From: Ulvibacter litoralis
Lineage (GTDB): Bacteria; Bacteroidota; Bacteroidia; Flavobacteriales; Flavobacteriaceae
Assembly (NCBI RefSeq): GCF_900102055.1
Contig: NZ_FNBA01000005.1
Location: 140,869-204,868 of the forward strand
Direction: 5' to 3'
DNA length: 64,000 nucleotides
The position numbers and the translations under genes are program-made. The number at the start of each line of letters is the position of its first letter. Within the stretch, counting starts at the first letter, position 1. Positions 26,152 to 34,534 of this stretch are shown one piece after another. The notes beneath the pieces were generated by a model. That model saw only the letters and a list, made by a program, of their open reading frames with translations, ran no database searches and was not told the origin of the DNA.

Positions 26152-26810
26152 GCTTCGTGGTTTTTATGATCGTAGAGAATTCCAATTCCGTTTGAAGTGC
26201 CAATGCGTGATGCGCCAGCTTCAATTAATTCGATACATTGACTCGCAGTTTTTATTCCTCCAGAAGCTTTTATTTGCATGTGGTCGCCCACCTTTTTTTT
26301 GATTGTTATGATGTCTTTTACCGTAGCGCCTCGAGAACCAAATCCGGTCGATGTTTTTACGAAATCGGCTCCTGCCAATCTTGCAATTTCAGAGGCTAAT
26401 TTCATTTCTGCCTGAGAAAGATAACAGGTTTCAATAATAACTTTAAGAATGCGACGCCCCATAACTTTTTTAATGGCCTTAATTTCTGCACTGACCGATT
26501 TTGTGAGTTGCGATTTTAAAAAACCAACGTTCAATACCATATCAATTTCATCTGCACCCTCTTTAATAGCTTGTTTTGTTTCTTCAATTTTAGATTTTGT
26601 GGAGTTGGCACCTAATGGAAACCCTACAGTCGCAATCACTTTTGCTGAATGATCTTTTAATGTGTTGGCGGCTAATGTTACATAACAAGTATTTACACAG
26701 ACACCGTAAAAGTTATATTCGATAGCCTCGTTACATAAGTTTGTAATATCTTCAGTCGTTGCTGTCGATTTAAGAAGTGTATGTTCAATATATGTATGTA
26801 GGTTTTTCAC
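26148..26810 (-). CDS. deoC: Deoxyribose-phosphate aldolase
   Basis: This TIM-barrel class I aldolase cleaves 2-deoxyribose-5-phosphate to glyceraldehyde-3-phosphate and acetaldehyde. The Schiff-base Lys is in FVKTSTGFGSRGAT and the second conserved Lys is in IKASGGIK. The opening IEHTLLKSTATTEDI and GADEIDMVLNVG are also typical. Its 220 residues fit. It is the first gene of the deoC-deoD-osmC unit. Confidence 0.95.
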   Translation of the reverse strand: MKNLHTYIEHTLLKSTATTEDITNLCNEAIEYNFYGVCVNTCYVTLAANTLKDHSAKVIATVGFPLGANSTKSKIEETKQAIKEGADEIDMVLNVGFLKSQLTKSVSAEIKAIKKVMGRRILKVIIETCYLSQAEMKLASEIARLAGADFVKTSTGFGSRGATVKDIITIKKKVGDHMQIKASGGIKTASQCIELIEAGASRIGTSNGIGILYDHKNHEA

Positions 26811-26848
26811 GTTTGATTGTGTTTTAAGGTGTAAGTTTCAGAAGAAAA

Positions 26849-27748
26849 CTAAAGTAAAAGTGGATTTAGTTTGTACTTTCTAAGAATAGGAAGTAGACGC
26901 TCTAAAGGGATTTCTACAGAAAAAGTTCCAGTATAGGAAGGGCAAATTACACAATCGTCGAAGTAGTATTCCACCTTCATATCGTCAATTACAAAGTTGT
27001 TTTTATACTCAAAGAAATCGTCGAAAGAAATTTCCCAACAATCATAATACATATCACCACTGTTAATTTTTTCGGCTAATACTTCATTTAAAATGTGAGT
27101 CATTTCTTCTTCAGTACCTACATTGAAAAAATCTTCATAATTCATAAATACAGATCGTTGTAAGTCAAAGTTTAAACAATCAAACGTATAAGAAGGGTGT
27201 AGCGTTCCTGAATAATAGTTTTCCTTGTAAAAAAGAACACTAATCAGTGTTTTATTTAAGTTGTACACTTTGTAATCTATAAAGCGTTTTTCTTTAAAAC
27301 GGTTGATGCTTAAAGTGTCGCAAATAAGTTCTTTGTCTTCAAGAATACTAGCTTCAACCCCAGCAATGTCTAAATAAGTTTCTTCTAAATATTCGTTGAA
27401 GTTGTGATAGGATTCTTTAAAACCTTCATTAAGATAGGGGTAGGTAAAATCTATAAGATATAAATCTTCATCTTTAACGAATGTTTTTTTAGTTACTAAC
27501 TCTTGTAGCTCTTCCTTGTCATCTTTCTTATCGATAAGGTTTTGCCGTTTTATGATTACCGATTTTGTTTTTTTTAATTCCGTTTCATTGGTTGTATAAA
27601 TAGAATCAAAAGGCAATACTTTCTCAAAAGGTTCAGCTGTTTTAGGCAAGGTGTCAGACTCTAATCTTACATCGTCTATAGGCTTTTTTACATCATTTTT
27701 ACAAGATAAAAGCAATACAGAGATAAGTAATATTATATAGTATTTCAT
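26849..27748 (-). CDS. DUF3298/RsiV-like lipoprotein
   Basis: The 299-residue protein begins MKYYIILLISVLLLSCKND, a clear lipoprotein signal. The ATG at 27748 is preferred over one 36 bp upstream because it gives the signal peptide directly and avoids overlap with the upstream gene. The mature part has an N-terminal DUF4163-like half and a C-terminal DUF3298-like half (LHPSYTFDCLNFDL through CVICPSYTGTFSVEIP), as in RsiV-type proteins. Function is unknown. It follows the TerB-like gene after 10 bp and is cotranscribed with it. Confidence 0.8.
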   Translation of the reverse strand: MKYYIILLISVLLLSCKNDVKKPIDDVRLESDTLPKTAEPFEKVLPFDSIYTTNETELKKTKSVIIKRQNLIDKKDDKEELQELVTKKTFVKDEDLYLIDFTYPYLNEGFKESYHNFNEYLEETYLDIAGVEASILEDKELICDTLSINRFKEKRFIDYKVYNLNKTLISVLFYKENYYSGTLHPSYTFDCLNFDLQRSVFMNYEDFFNVGTEEEMTHILNEVLAEKINSGDMYYDCWEISFDDFFEYKNNFVIDDMKVEYYFDDCVICPSYTGTFSVEIPLERLLPILRKYKLNPLLL

Positions 27749-27758
27749 AGTAGGTAAA

Positions 27759-28166
27759 TTAGTTTTTTTTGAATAACAATCCAAGTTTGGTCAACATTAT
27801 TAATTCGCTTTTATTGATTCCATTGAAGGCATCAGCAATTTTTTGGACTGTTTTAAGAATAAGCGCTTTTCTTTCTTCTGAAAAAAGGTTTTGATGATTT
27901 TTGTAATAATTAGTGAAGCTTTCAAAACAATCGTCAGCATCCATACGCTCATAATCGAACCATTCAAAAACGATGGATATTTGATATGCAGCATCAGTTT
28001 TAAACTGATCTTTGTAATCGTCCATTTGTTTCCATTCATCTTCCACAAGAGTTGTTAGCATTTTGTATTCTGCTTCGCGTACTACTTTATCAGCAGCGGC
28101 TACAGCATAAAATAGCTCACCTAATTTTTGATAGAATAATAATTCTGGAGGACTTACTGTGCTCAT
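27759..28166 (-). CDS. TerB-like tellurite-resistance-family protein
   Basis: The 135-residue all-helical protein has the TerB-like acidic pattern (FYAVAAADKVVREAEYKML, then WFDYERMDADDCFESF). Members may bind metal ions at the membrane and are tied to stress responses rather than tellurite alone. A family-B palindrome with a -7 element TATTTTTA is placed correctly upstream, so it probably belongs to the same regulon as the Usp genes. Confidence 0.78.
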   Translation of the reverse strand: MSTVSPPELLFYQKLGELFYAVAAADKVVREAEYKMLTTLVEDEWKQMDDYKDQFKTDAAYQISIVFEWFDYERMDADDCFESFTNYYKNHQNLFSEERKALILKTVQKIADAFNGINKSELIMLTKLGLLFKKN

Positions 28167-28190
28167 TTTTTATAAATGTTTTTTATAAGG

Positions 28191-28234
28191 TAAAAATAAT
28201 TTTGATACATGAATTAGACTATGATATTTGTCAG
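28191..28234 (-). promoter_or_regulatory. Family-B site between the TerB-like gene and the histidine kinase
   Basis: The palindrome at 28221-28234 reads CTGAC-AAAT-ATCAT on the minus strand, one mismatch from consensus. The minus-strand -7 element TATTTTTA (28191-28198) is at the standard 29.5-bp distance. On the plus strand a perfect TATTTTTG at 28255-28262 is at 27.5 bp and would begin a leaderless kinase mRNA at about 28267. One site may serve both directions. Confidence 0.55.
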
Positions 28235-28266
28235 TTAGATGTAAATATATTTGGTATTTTTGAAGG

Positions 28267-29784
28267 ATGGATGTATTTAAAAATGGTGGCAACGGATTTA
28301 AGTTGCTTTCAGAAGCTGTTTCAGAAGGAATTATTATTGTAAACAAAGCGCAAACCATTGTGATGGCAAATGTATCTGCAAATGAATTATTTGGTTACAA
28401 TGAAAATGAATTGGTTGGTCAGCAATTAGATGTTCTTATTCCTAAAAAATTCCATGGGCATCATCACAAACATGTTGATGGCTTTATGCAAGACAGTAAC
28501 AAACGTCAAATGGGTCATGGAAGAGATTTATACGGTGTTCGAAAAGATGGTTCTCAATTTCCTGTTGAAGCGGGGTTAAACCCGTTTTCAATGGATGGGA
28601 ACGACTATGTGATGGCGTTGGTTATTGATATTTCTGTGCGTAAAGAAGCAGAGCAAGAACTACAACATTGGGCAAATATTTTTAATGAATCTCTAAATGA
28701 GATTTTTATTTTTGATGCCAAAACACTGTGTTTTATAGATGTAAATAAAGGAGCGTTAACTAATATTGGATACGATTTAGAAACCCTTCGGAAAATGACT
28801 CCCGCTGATATAAAACCCGATTACAATAAAGCCCAATTTCTAGCTAAAATAGCTCCATTGGTAGATGGAGAAGTAGATAAATTAAAATTTAATACTAGAC
28901 ACCAACGGAAAAATGGAACTATTTATCCTGTAGAAGTTCATTTACAGAAATCTTCAAAAGGAGAAAAGGATATGATGGTGGCTATTATTCTGGATATTAC
29001 CGAACAGGAGCAATACACCCAAAAACTTGAAAATACCGTTACACAGCGTACCAAACAACTTGAGGAAGCATTAACCAAGGAAAAAGAGCTGAACGAATTA
29101 AAAACAAAATTTCTTTCTTTAGTGTCGCATGAATTTAAAACTCCATTAAGCGGAATCCTTACCTCTGCTACCTTGGTTGGGAAATATGAGAAAGAAGAAC
29201 AACAAGATAAACGTGAAAAACATATAAAAACCATTCAGGGTAAAGTCAAATATCTTAACAATATTCTCAATGACTTTTTATCGATAGAACGCTTAGAGAA
29301 TGGAAAAGTGAATTATAAGTTTACGCATTTTCCTTTGAGTAAAGTGGTGAATGAGGTAATTTATGATGCTAATATGTTATTAAAAGATGGGCAACATATA
29401 GAGTACCCTGAAAACATAGATGGTATCTTTTTAGATTTTGATGAAAAAATTATTGAATTAATTTTAACCAATCTAATCAATAATGCAATTAAATACTCTT
29501 CTGAAAATACGACAATTTATCTAACCGTTAAACAAGTAAAGGAAACGTTAGTGCTAAGCCTAAAAGATGAAGGAATAGGAATTCCTGAAGCAGATCAAAA
29601 GCATGTTTTTAACCGCTATTTTAGAGCTGAAAACGCATTGTTGAATCAAGGAACAGGGATTGGCCTTAATATTGTGAAAACTCACTTGGAAAACTTAGGT
29701 GGTACAATTACCTTTACAAGTAAACAAAACGAAGGGACCACTTTTACAGTGACAATTCCTTTAAGCATTGATACAGCACTATGA
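28267..29784 (+). CDS. PAS-domain sensor histidine kinase
   Basis: The 505-residue soluble kinase has two PAS domains (about 11-125 and 130-247), a coiled coil, and a HisKA domain with the phosphoacceptor His288 in SLVSHEFKTPLSG. A HATPase domain follows, with the N box (LTNLINNAIKYSS), G1 (DEGIGIP) and G2 (GTGIGLNIV). No membrane helix is present, so it senses an internal cue. The first PAS has IPKKFHGHHHKHVDGF followed by RKDGSQFPVE, which resembles FixL-like oxygen-sensing PAS domains rich in His. Haem binding is inference. It overlaps the receiver-Crp gene by 4 bp, its obvious partner. Confidence 0.9.
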   Translation: MDVFKNGGNGFKLLSEAVSEGIIIVNKAQTIVMANVSANELFGYNENELVGQQLDVLIPKKFHGHHHKHVDGFMQDSNKRQMGHGRDLYGVRKDGSQFPVEAGLNPFSMDGNDYVMALVIDISVRKEAEQELQHWANIFNESLNEIFIFDAKTLCFIDVNKGALTNIGYDLETLRKMTPADIKPDYNKAQFLAKIAPLVDGEVDKLKFNTRHQRKNGTIYPVEVHLQKSSKGEKDMMVAIILDITEQEQYTQKLENTVTQRTKQLEEALTKEKELNELKTKFLSLVSHEFKTPLSGILTSATLVGKYEKEEQQDKREKHIKTIQGKVKYLNNILNDFLSIERLENGKVNYKFTHFPLSKVVNEVIYDANMLLKDGQHIEYPENIDGIFLDFDEKIIELILTNLINNAIKYSSENTTIYLTVKQVKETLVLSLKDEGIGIPEADQKHVFNRYFRAENALLNQGTGIGLNIVKTHLENLGGTITFTSKQNEGTTFTVTIPLSIDTAL

Positions 29785-30830
29785 AAACCATCCTTTTAAT
29801 TGAAGACGACGCAGCTTTACGTGAAAATACGGCCGAATTACTTGAACTAGCCAATTATACAGTATTTACAGCGACGAACGGTAGGATAGGGATTGAAGTC
29901 GCTAAAAAACAGCTTCCAGATATTATTGTATGCGATATCATGATGCCAGAAATTGATGGCTATGGGGTGTTGGAAGCCGTTTCTATGGATCCAACAACCT
30001 CACATATCCCTTTTGTTTTTTTATCAGCGCGCACAGAGCATAAAGAAATTCGTAAAGGAATGGATATGGGGGCAGACGATTACCTAACCAAACCTTTTGA
30101 AGAAGAAGAATTGCTGAGCGCTGTAGAAAGCAGGTTAGCCAAAGCTGAAATACTTACAAAAGCCCTTGATGTTTCTTCTAAAAAAAAAGAGGATGAAGAC
30201 ACTGTAAGAAATCTCAACGAACTTAAAAATCTCTTTGATGATACAGGAGTCATAAAATCATTTTTGAAAGGAGAGACAATCTATCAAGAAGGAGACCATT
30301 CAAATACGATTTATCTTATTCTTGAAGGGATTGTAAAAAGCCATAAAATGGAAGAAGGTGGAAAAGAGCTTATCACAGCCTTGCACAAGCCTGACGACTT
30401 CTTAGGCTTTACGTCTTTTATTGAAAATATACCTTATCAAGAAACGGCAACTGTCGTTGAAAATGTATCGGTAGCGGGGATTTCAAAAAGTGAGTTAAAA
30501 AACATTCTAGGTAAAAACCAAAATTTATCTTTAGAGTTAATGAATGTTTTAACGAATAACATTGCTGAAATTAAAGAACAATTGTTGCAAATGGCATATA
30601 GCTCTGTAAGAAAAAAAACAGCACAGACAATTCTTCAATTTGCCCGTGTTTTGAATAAGAAGCCTGATGAAGCTATTAAAATTTCCCGTAGTGATTTAGC
30701 GAGTGTTGCTGGTATTGCAACAGAAAGTTTGATACGAACACTTTCAGAATTTAAGAAAAGAGGGCTCATCGGAATTGAAGGACGAAATATCACCATTTTA
30801 AACTTACAGGAACTCGAAACTGTAGAATAA
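29781..30830 (+). CDS. Response regulator: receiver domain fused to a Crp/Fnr-type DNA-binding module
   Basis: The 349-residue regulator has an N-terminal receiver (phosphoacceptor Asp52 in VCDIMMPEIDG), a linker, a cyclic-nucleotide-like beta-barrel (about 160-270) and a C-terminal Crp winged helix. The recognition helix reads ATESLIRTL. Thr314, Glu315 and Arg319 occupy the positions of FNR Val208, Glu209 and Arg213, with Arg180 of CRP missing. This predicts an FNR-like target (TGAT...ATCA), which is just the family-B palindrome found upstream of the neighbouring Usp genes. It has no FNR Fe-S cysteine cluster, so control would come from the kinase. Confidence 0.92.
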   Translation: MKTILLIEDDAALRENTAELLELANYTVFTATNGRIGIEVAKKQLPDIIVCDIMMPEIDGYGVLEAVSMDPTTSHIPFVFLSARTEHKEIRKGMDMGADDYLTKPFEEEELLSAVESRLAKAEILTKALDVSSKKKEDEDTVRNLNELKNLFDDTGVIKSFLKGETIYQEGDHSNTIYLILEGIVKSHKMEEGGKELITALHKPDDFLGFTSFIENIPYQETATVVENVSVAGISKSELKNILGKNQNLSLELMNVLTNNIAEIKEQLLQMAYSSVRKKTAQTILQFARVLNKKPDEAIKISRSDLASVAGIATESLIRTLSEFKKRGLIGIEGRNITILNLQELETVE

Positions 30831-30839
30831 TTCCTAGAA

Positions 30840-30883
30840 CTGATTTTTATCATATAACCTAATAGTTTGCATTAATACATTTG
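30840..30883 (+). promoter_or_regulatory. Family-B promoter of the second Usp gene
   Basis: CTGAT-TTTT-ATCAT (30840-30853) is followed by a perfect -7 element TACATTTG (30876-30883) at the 29.5-bp distance. The ATG follows at 30901. Confidence 0.72.
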
Positions 30884-30900
30884 TTTTAACAATACCTATA

Positions 30901-31737
30901 ATGCAGCAATTATTATTACCTACCGATTTTTCTGAGAATGCTTGGAATGCAACCAAGTACGCCTTACGTTTTTTTGAAAAAAAGAAGGTTACTTTTCATT
31001 TTTTACACATAGATATCTCATTGCCAAGTGTAAAGGAAGAAGATTTACATGTTGCTGGGTTTTCTATAAAAAAAGAAATTCCTAAACACTTAAAAGATCA
31101 AATGGAACAATGGATTCAAAGAATAAAATCCAATTATCCAAATGAGAACCATAGTTTCGAGTATTTAATATCTCAAACAACTTTTATCTCGGGCATTCGA
31201 GACTATATTTTAAAAAAGGACATTGATTTTATAATTATGGGGACTAAAGGCGCTTCAGGAGTAAAAGAAATGACATTGGGAAGTAAAACAGGAGCGGTCA
31301 TAACGCGTGTTAAATGTTCTATTTTAGTGATTCCCGAAGAGGCTTCTTTCAAATACCCTATCAATATTGGGTTTCCAACAGACTTCAACATGTCTTATAA
31401 ACAAAAAGTAATAGATACGCTGTATGAGGTTACTAAGATGTTTCAGTCATCCATAAAAGTCTTACGAGTTGCGCAAACTCAAAAACCGTTGGATAATTTT
31501 CAGAATACAAAAAGAGAAGAATTAAAAGAGCGCTTGAGTGATATTCCGCTTAGTTTTCATGTAATTGAAGACCCAAACCTAGACAACGCATTACAGTCTT
31601 TTGTAACTACAATGCAAATAGATATGGTTGCAATGATTGCAAAAAACTTAAATTTTTTCCAACGTATTTTGTTTAAACCTCAAGTAGCGAAAATAAGTTA
31701 CCATGTGCAAATTCCTTTTTTGGTATTGCATGAATAA
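30901..31737 (+). CDS. Universal stress protein (tandem UspA domains)
   Basis: The 278-residue protein has a first UspA domain opening QLLLPTDFSENAWNATKYALRFF and ending with GTKGASGVKEMTLGSKTGAVITRVKCSILVIP, an apparently intact ATP-binding loop. Its second domain (about 155-278) lacks the glycine motif. It sits directly downstream of the kinase/regulator pair and behind a perfect family-B promoter, so it is a likely direct target. The domain asymmetry may allow one ATP per chain. Confidence 0.9.
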   Translation: MQQLLLPTDFSENAWNATKYALRFFEKKKVTFHFLHIDISLPSVKEEDLHVAGFSIKKEIPKHLKDQMEQWIQRIKSNYPNENHSFEYLISQTTFISGIRDYILKKDIDFIIMGTKGASGVKEMTLGSKTGAVITRVKCSILVIPEEASFKYPINIGFPTDFNMSYKQKVIDTLYEVTKMFQSSIKVLRVAQTQKPLDNFQNTKREELKERLSDIPLSFHVIEDPNLDNALQSFVTTMQIDMVAMIAKNLNFFQRILFKPQVAKISYHVQIPFLVLHE

Positions 31738-31772
31738 TGTGTAAAAGCGTTACGTTTTTAATGAAGGCGCGA

Positions 31773-31816
31773 CTGATATTAATCATTTTATATGAATTAG
31801 TTAAGCAATAACTTTG
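31773..31816 (+). promoter_or_regulatory. Family-B promoter of the third Usp gene
   Basis: CTGAT-ATTA-ATCAT (31773-31786) is followed by a perfect -7 element TAACTTTG (31809-31816) at the 29.5-bp distance. The ATG follows at 31840. Confidence 0.72.
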
Positions 31817-31839
31817 GTTACATCCTAAAATGTGAACCG

Positions 31840-32688
31840 ATGCGAAAAATAATAATTCCTACCGACTTTTCTGAAAATTCACTGAATGCCGCTACCTATG
31901 CGTTAGAACTTTTTAAATATTTTCGATCTGAAGTATTTATTGTTCATGCCTATGCAGACGAAGTTTATAATTCTAATGTGGTGATGAAACCTTCAGAATT
32001 TGAAGAAGTAAAAAATGAAAAACGAACAAATTCGGAACACGAGTTAGAAAAGTTCAAATCGAAAGTAATTGAACATTTTCACAATCCGAAACACCATCTC
32101 TATACACTTTCTGTTTTTGGATCTTTAGTTGATGTAGTTAACGACTTGGTAGATGAAGAAAATATCGATGTTGTGGCAATGGGCACAAGGGGAGAAACCA
32201 ACGATAAAAAAATAACGTTTGGAAGTAACACCCTTCAAGTAATACGATATGTTAATTGTCCCGTATTGGCAGTACCAGAAAATTATCACGATATTCTTCC
32301 TAAAAAAATATTATTTCCTTCAGATTTTATGTTGCCTTTCAAACAAAGAGAGTTGAAACTTTTAGGCACCATGGCAGAGCGAATCACTGCGACCATACAT
32401 TGCTTGTATATTTCAAAATTTGAAGAACTTTCAAACAGGCAAGAAGACAACAAAGCTTTTTTAGAACTCGCGTTTGCTAAGAATAAAGTTTCGTTCCCTC
32501 AAGTAGTTGGGAAAGATATTACCGAAGCCATAAACGAATACATTAAAGAAAACGAGATGGACTTGTTGGTAATGGTGAATTCACGGCATTCGTACTTAGA
32601 AAATATTTTGTACACATCGACCATTGAAAAAATTGGGCTTCATATTCAAATTCCTTTTTTGGTGCTTCAAAATTTACAACGATACTAA
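31840..32688 (+). CDS. Universal stress protein (tandem UspA domains)
   Basis: The 282-residue protein opens KIIIPTDFSENSLNAATYALELF. Its first domain ends GTRGETNDKKITFGSNTLQVIRYVNCPVLAVP, where the nucleotide loop has a less typical GETND stretch. The second domain opens KILFPSDFMLPFKQRELKLL and lacks the glycine loop. It is 71 bp upstream of the next Usp gene, which has no promoter of its own that I can see, so the two may be cotranscribed from the family-B promoter at 31773. Confidence 0.9.
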   Translation: MRKIIIPTDFSENSLNAATYALELFKYFRSEVFIVHAYADEVYNSNVVMKPSEFEEVKNEKRTNSEHELEKFKSKVIEHFHNPKHHLYTLSVFGSLVDVVNDLVDEENIDVVAMGTRGETNDKKITFGSNTLQVIRYVNCPVLAVPENYHDILPKKILFPSDFMLPFKQRELKLLGTMAERITATIHCLYISKFEELSNRQEDNKAFLELAFAKNKVSFPQVVGKDITEAINEYIKENEMDLLVMVNSRHSYLENILYTSTIEKIGLHIQIPFLVLQNLQRY

Positions 32689-32759
32689 ATTAGTGCCCTC
32701 ACAGGGGTAATGATTATGAACAACAATTCAGAAAAAAATAAAACGTAAAACATATAAAA

Positions 32760-33608
32760 ATGAAAACAATTCTCATTCCTACTGACTTTTCTAACAATGC
32801 ATATTGTGCACTGTATTATGCAGCAAAACTTTTTCAAGATCAAAAAATAAAATTCATTATTTACCACTCTTTTGAGGACCAGGTAACAAACCTAACGAGT
32901 CGTATTGATATCGGGAAAACAGAAGCTGTTGTTGAGGAATTGTATGAAACCTATGAGTCTAAATGTAATGAGGTGAAGCATAAAATAGTGTTAGATACTG
33001 AAAATCCAAACCATACCTATGAGGTGATAGCGACCTCTTTATCCTTATCGCGAGCAACCAATAAATTGATTGAAAAGGAAAATGCCTTCTATGTCGTAAT
33101 GGGAAGTAAAGGAGCAACAGAAATGGCTTCTGTTTTTATGGGGAGCAATACCCTTTCATTAATCTCTAGTATTAAAAAAGCAGCACTGCTTATTATTCCT
33201 AAAGAGCTTGATTATAAACCTATAGATGTCTTAGGGTTTGCGACAGGATTTAAAAGGTCTTATACGAAAAAGGAGTTAGCTCCATTAATGTATATAGCAG
33301 CTTTAAACAAAGCATCTGTGAAGGTATTACACATACATAAAGAAGAACGATTAACAGATGCACAACAGGCAAATTTTGAGCATTTATTAGAGCTCCTAGA
33401 AGAATATACCGTAGAAAGTAATTGGTTGTCTGAAGATATAGATAATTACGAAGCGATAAGTTCTCATTTAACAGAAGAAAATGTAGATATGCTCGCAATG
33501 ATATATTACAAACACAATGCAATTGTACGATTCTTCAGAGAGGCTACTGTTAAAAATATAGCAAAATATACACAGAGCCCATTTTTAGTGTTGCCTAAGA
33601 GAGACTGA
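32760..33608 (+). CDS. Universal stress protein (tandem UspA domains)
   Basis: The 282-residue protein opens KTILIPTDFSNNAYCALYYAAKLF. The first domain has GSKGATEMASVFMGSNTLSLISSIKKAALLIIP, and a degenerate second domain starts at about residue 155. It is paralogous to its neighbours but diverged throughout, so the cluster is an old tandem expansion, not a recent duplication. No family-B palindrome was found in the 71-bp gap before it. Confidence 0.9.
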   Translation: MKTILIPTDFSNNAYCALYYAAKLFQDQKIKFIIYHSFEDQVTNLTSRIDIGKTEAVVEELYETYESKCNEVKHKIVLDTENPNHTYEVIATSLSLSRATNKLIEKENAFYVVMGSKGATEMASVFMGSNTLSLISSIKKAALLIIPKELDYKPIDVLGFATGFKRSYTKKELAPLMYIAALNKASVKVLHIHKEERLTDAQQANFEHLLELLEEYTVESNWLSEDIDNYEAISSHLTEENVDMLAMIYYKHNAIVRFFREATVKNIAKYTQSPFLVLPKRD

Positions 33609-33648
33609 TATTTATCATAGGTACAATGTATTTCAATCGCTATTTTTA
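33605..33648 (+). promoter_or_regulatory. Family-B promoter of the last Usp gene
   Basis: CTGAT-ATTT-ATCAT (33605-33618) overlaps the stop codon of the preceding gene. It is followed by the -7 element TATTTTTA (33641-33648) at the 29.5-bp distance. The ATG follows at 33677. Confidence 0.7.
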
Positions 33649-33676
33649 ATCTAAGGAAACCTTAATAAATACTGAA

Positions 33677-34528
33677 ATGAAGAAGAAAATTTTATTGCCT
33701 ACAGATTTTTCAAAAAATGCGTGGAATGCTGTTCGATATGCGAGCGAGTTATTCAAAAACGAAGAGGTGGATTTTTACCTACTAAATACTTTTATGGTTG
33801 CCAATTACGCGATTGACAATTTGATGGTAGCGAATTTAGAAAATAAATTGTTTGAAGATGCCAAGAAAAGATCAAATTCTGGACTCGCCAAATTATTACA
33901 ACAAATCGAATTATTAGATGTTCCATCAAACCATACGTATTTTACAAAATCATTATTAAATACTCCATTGGAGGGCGTAAAACAGTTTGTGGATGATAAG
34001 GATATCGATATGGTAATTATCTCTAATAAAGGAGAAACAGATAATATTGATACCATACTTGGAAGTAATAGTATTGATTTTATGGAAAAAGTGCGGAATT
34101 GTCCTGTATTTATGATTCCTACCGATGTCATTTTTAAAGAACCTAATGAAATTGTTTTTCCTACTAGTTTTAAAACACATTACAAACGTAGAGAGTTAAA
34201 GTACCTGTACGAAATTGCAAAAATAACCAATGCACCTATTCGCATTTTACATATTAATGAATCTGAAAAATTATCTGAAGAGCAACAAGCAAAAAAAGAA
34301 TTGTTGGAAGAGTGCTTTGACGGTCTTACTTATTCTTTTCATTATTTAGAAAATGCAGATGTTCAGACAGGACTTAATTTATTTATTCAAGTTCGGGAAA
34401 GTGAAATGATTTCATTTATCAATAAAAAGCATGGTTTTTTTGAATTTAATTTTTCAAAACCTATGGTGAAAGAGTTAGGCTATCATGCAAAAGTTCCTGT
34501 TTTGGTGTTACATGATTTACGTAATTAA
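33677..34528 (+). CDS. Universal stress protein (tandem UspA domains)
   Basis: The 283-residue protein opens KKILLPTDFSKNAWNAVRYASELF. The first domain carries SNKGETDNIDTILGSNSIDFMEKVRNCPVFMIP, and the second (from about residue 155) lacks an ATP loop. It is followed after 6 bp by the ATP-cone/nuclease gene and then by the beta-CASP hydrolase gene, so all three are probably on one transcript from the family-B promoter. Confidence 0.9.
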   Translation: MKKKILLPTDFSKNAWNAVRYASELFKNEEVDFYLLNTFMVANYAIDNLMVANLENKLFEDAKKRSNSGLAKLLQQIELLDVPSNHTYFTKSLLNTPLEGVKQFVDDKDIDMVIISNKGETDNIDTILGSNSIDFMEKVRNCPVFMIPTDVIFKEPNEIVFPTSFKTHYKRRELKYLYEIAKITNAPIRILHINESEKLSEEQQAKKELLEECFDGLTYSFHYLENADVQTGLNLFIQVRESEMISFINKKHGFFEFNFSKPMVKELGYHAKVPVLVLHDLRN

Positions 34529-34534
34529 GCAGTC

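Noticed and set aside
31808..31821. A family-A-like sequence ATAAC-TTTG-GTTAC upstream of the third Usp gene
   Set aside because: It is not placed 29.5 bp from any -7 element on either strand. The TAACTTTG inside it is itself the -7 element of the family-B promoter at 31773.
32700..32720. A weak TGAT-like sequence upstream of the Usp gene at 32760
   Set aside because: The arms are poor and there is no TAnnTTTG element at the required distance, so no site was assigned.
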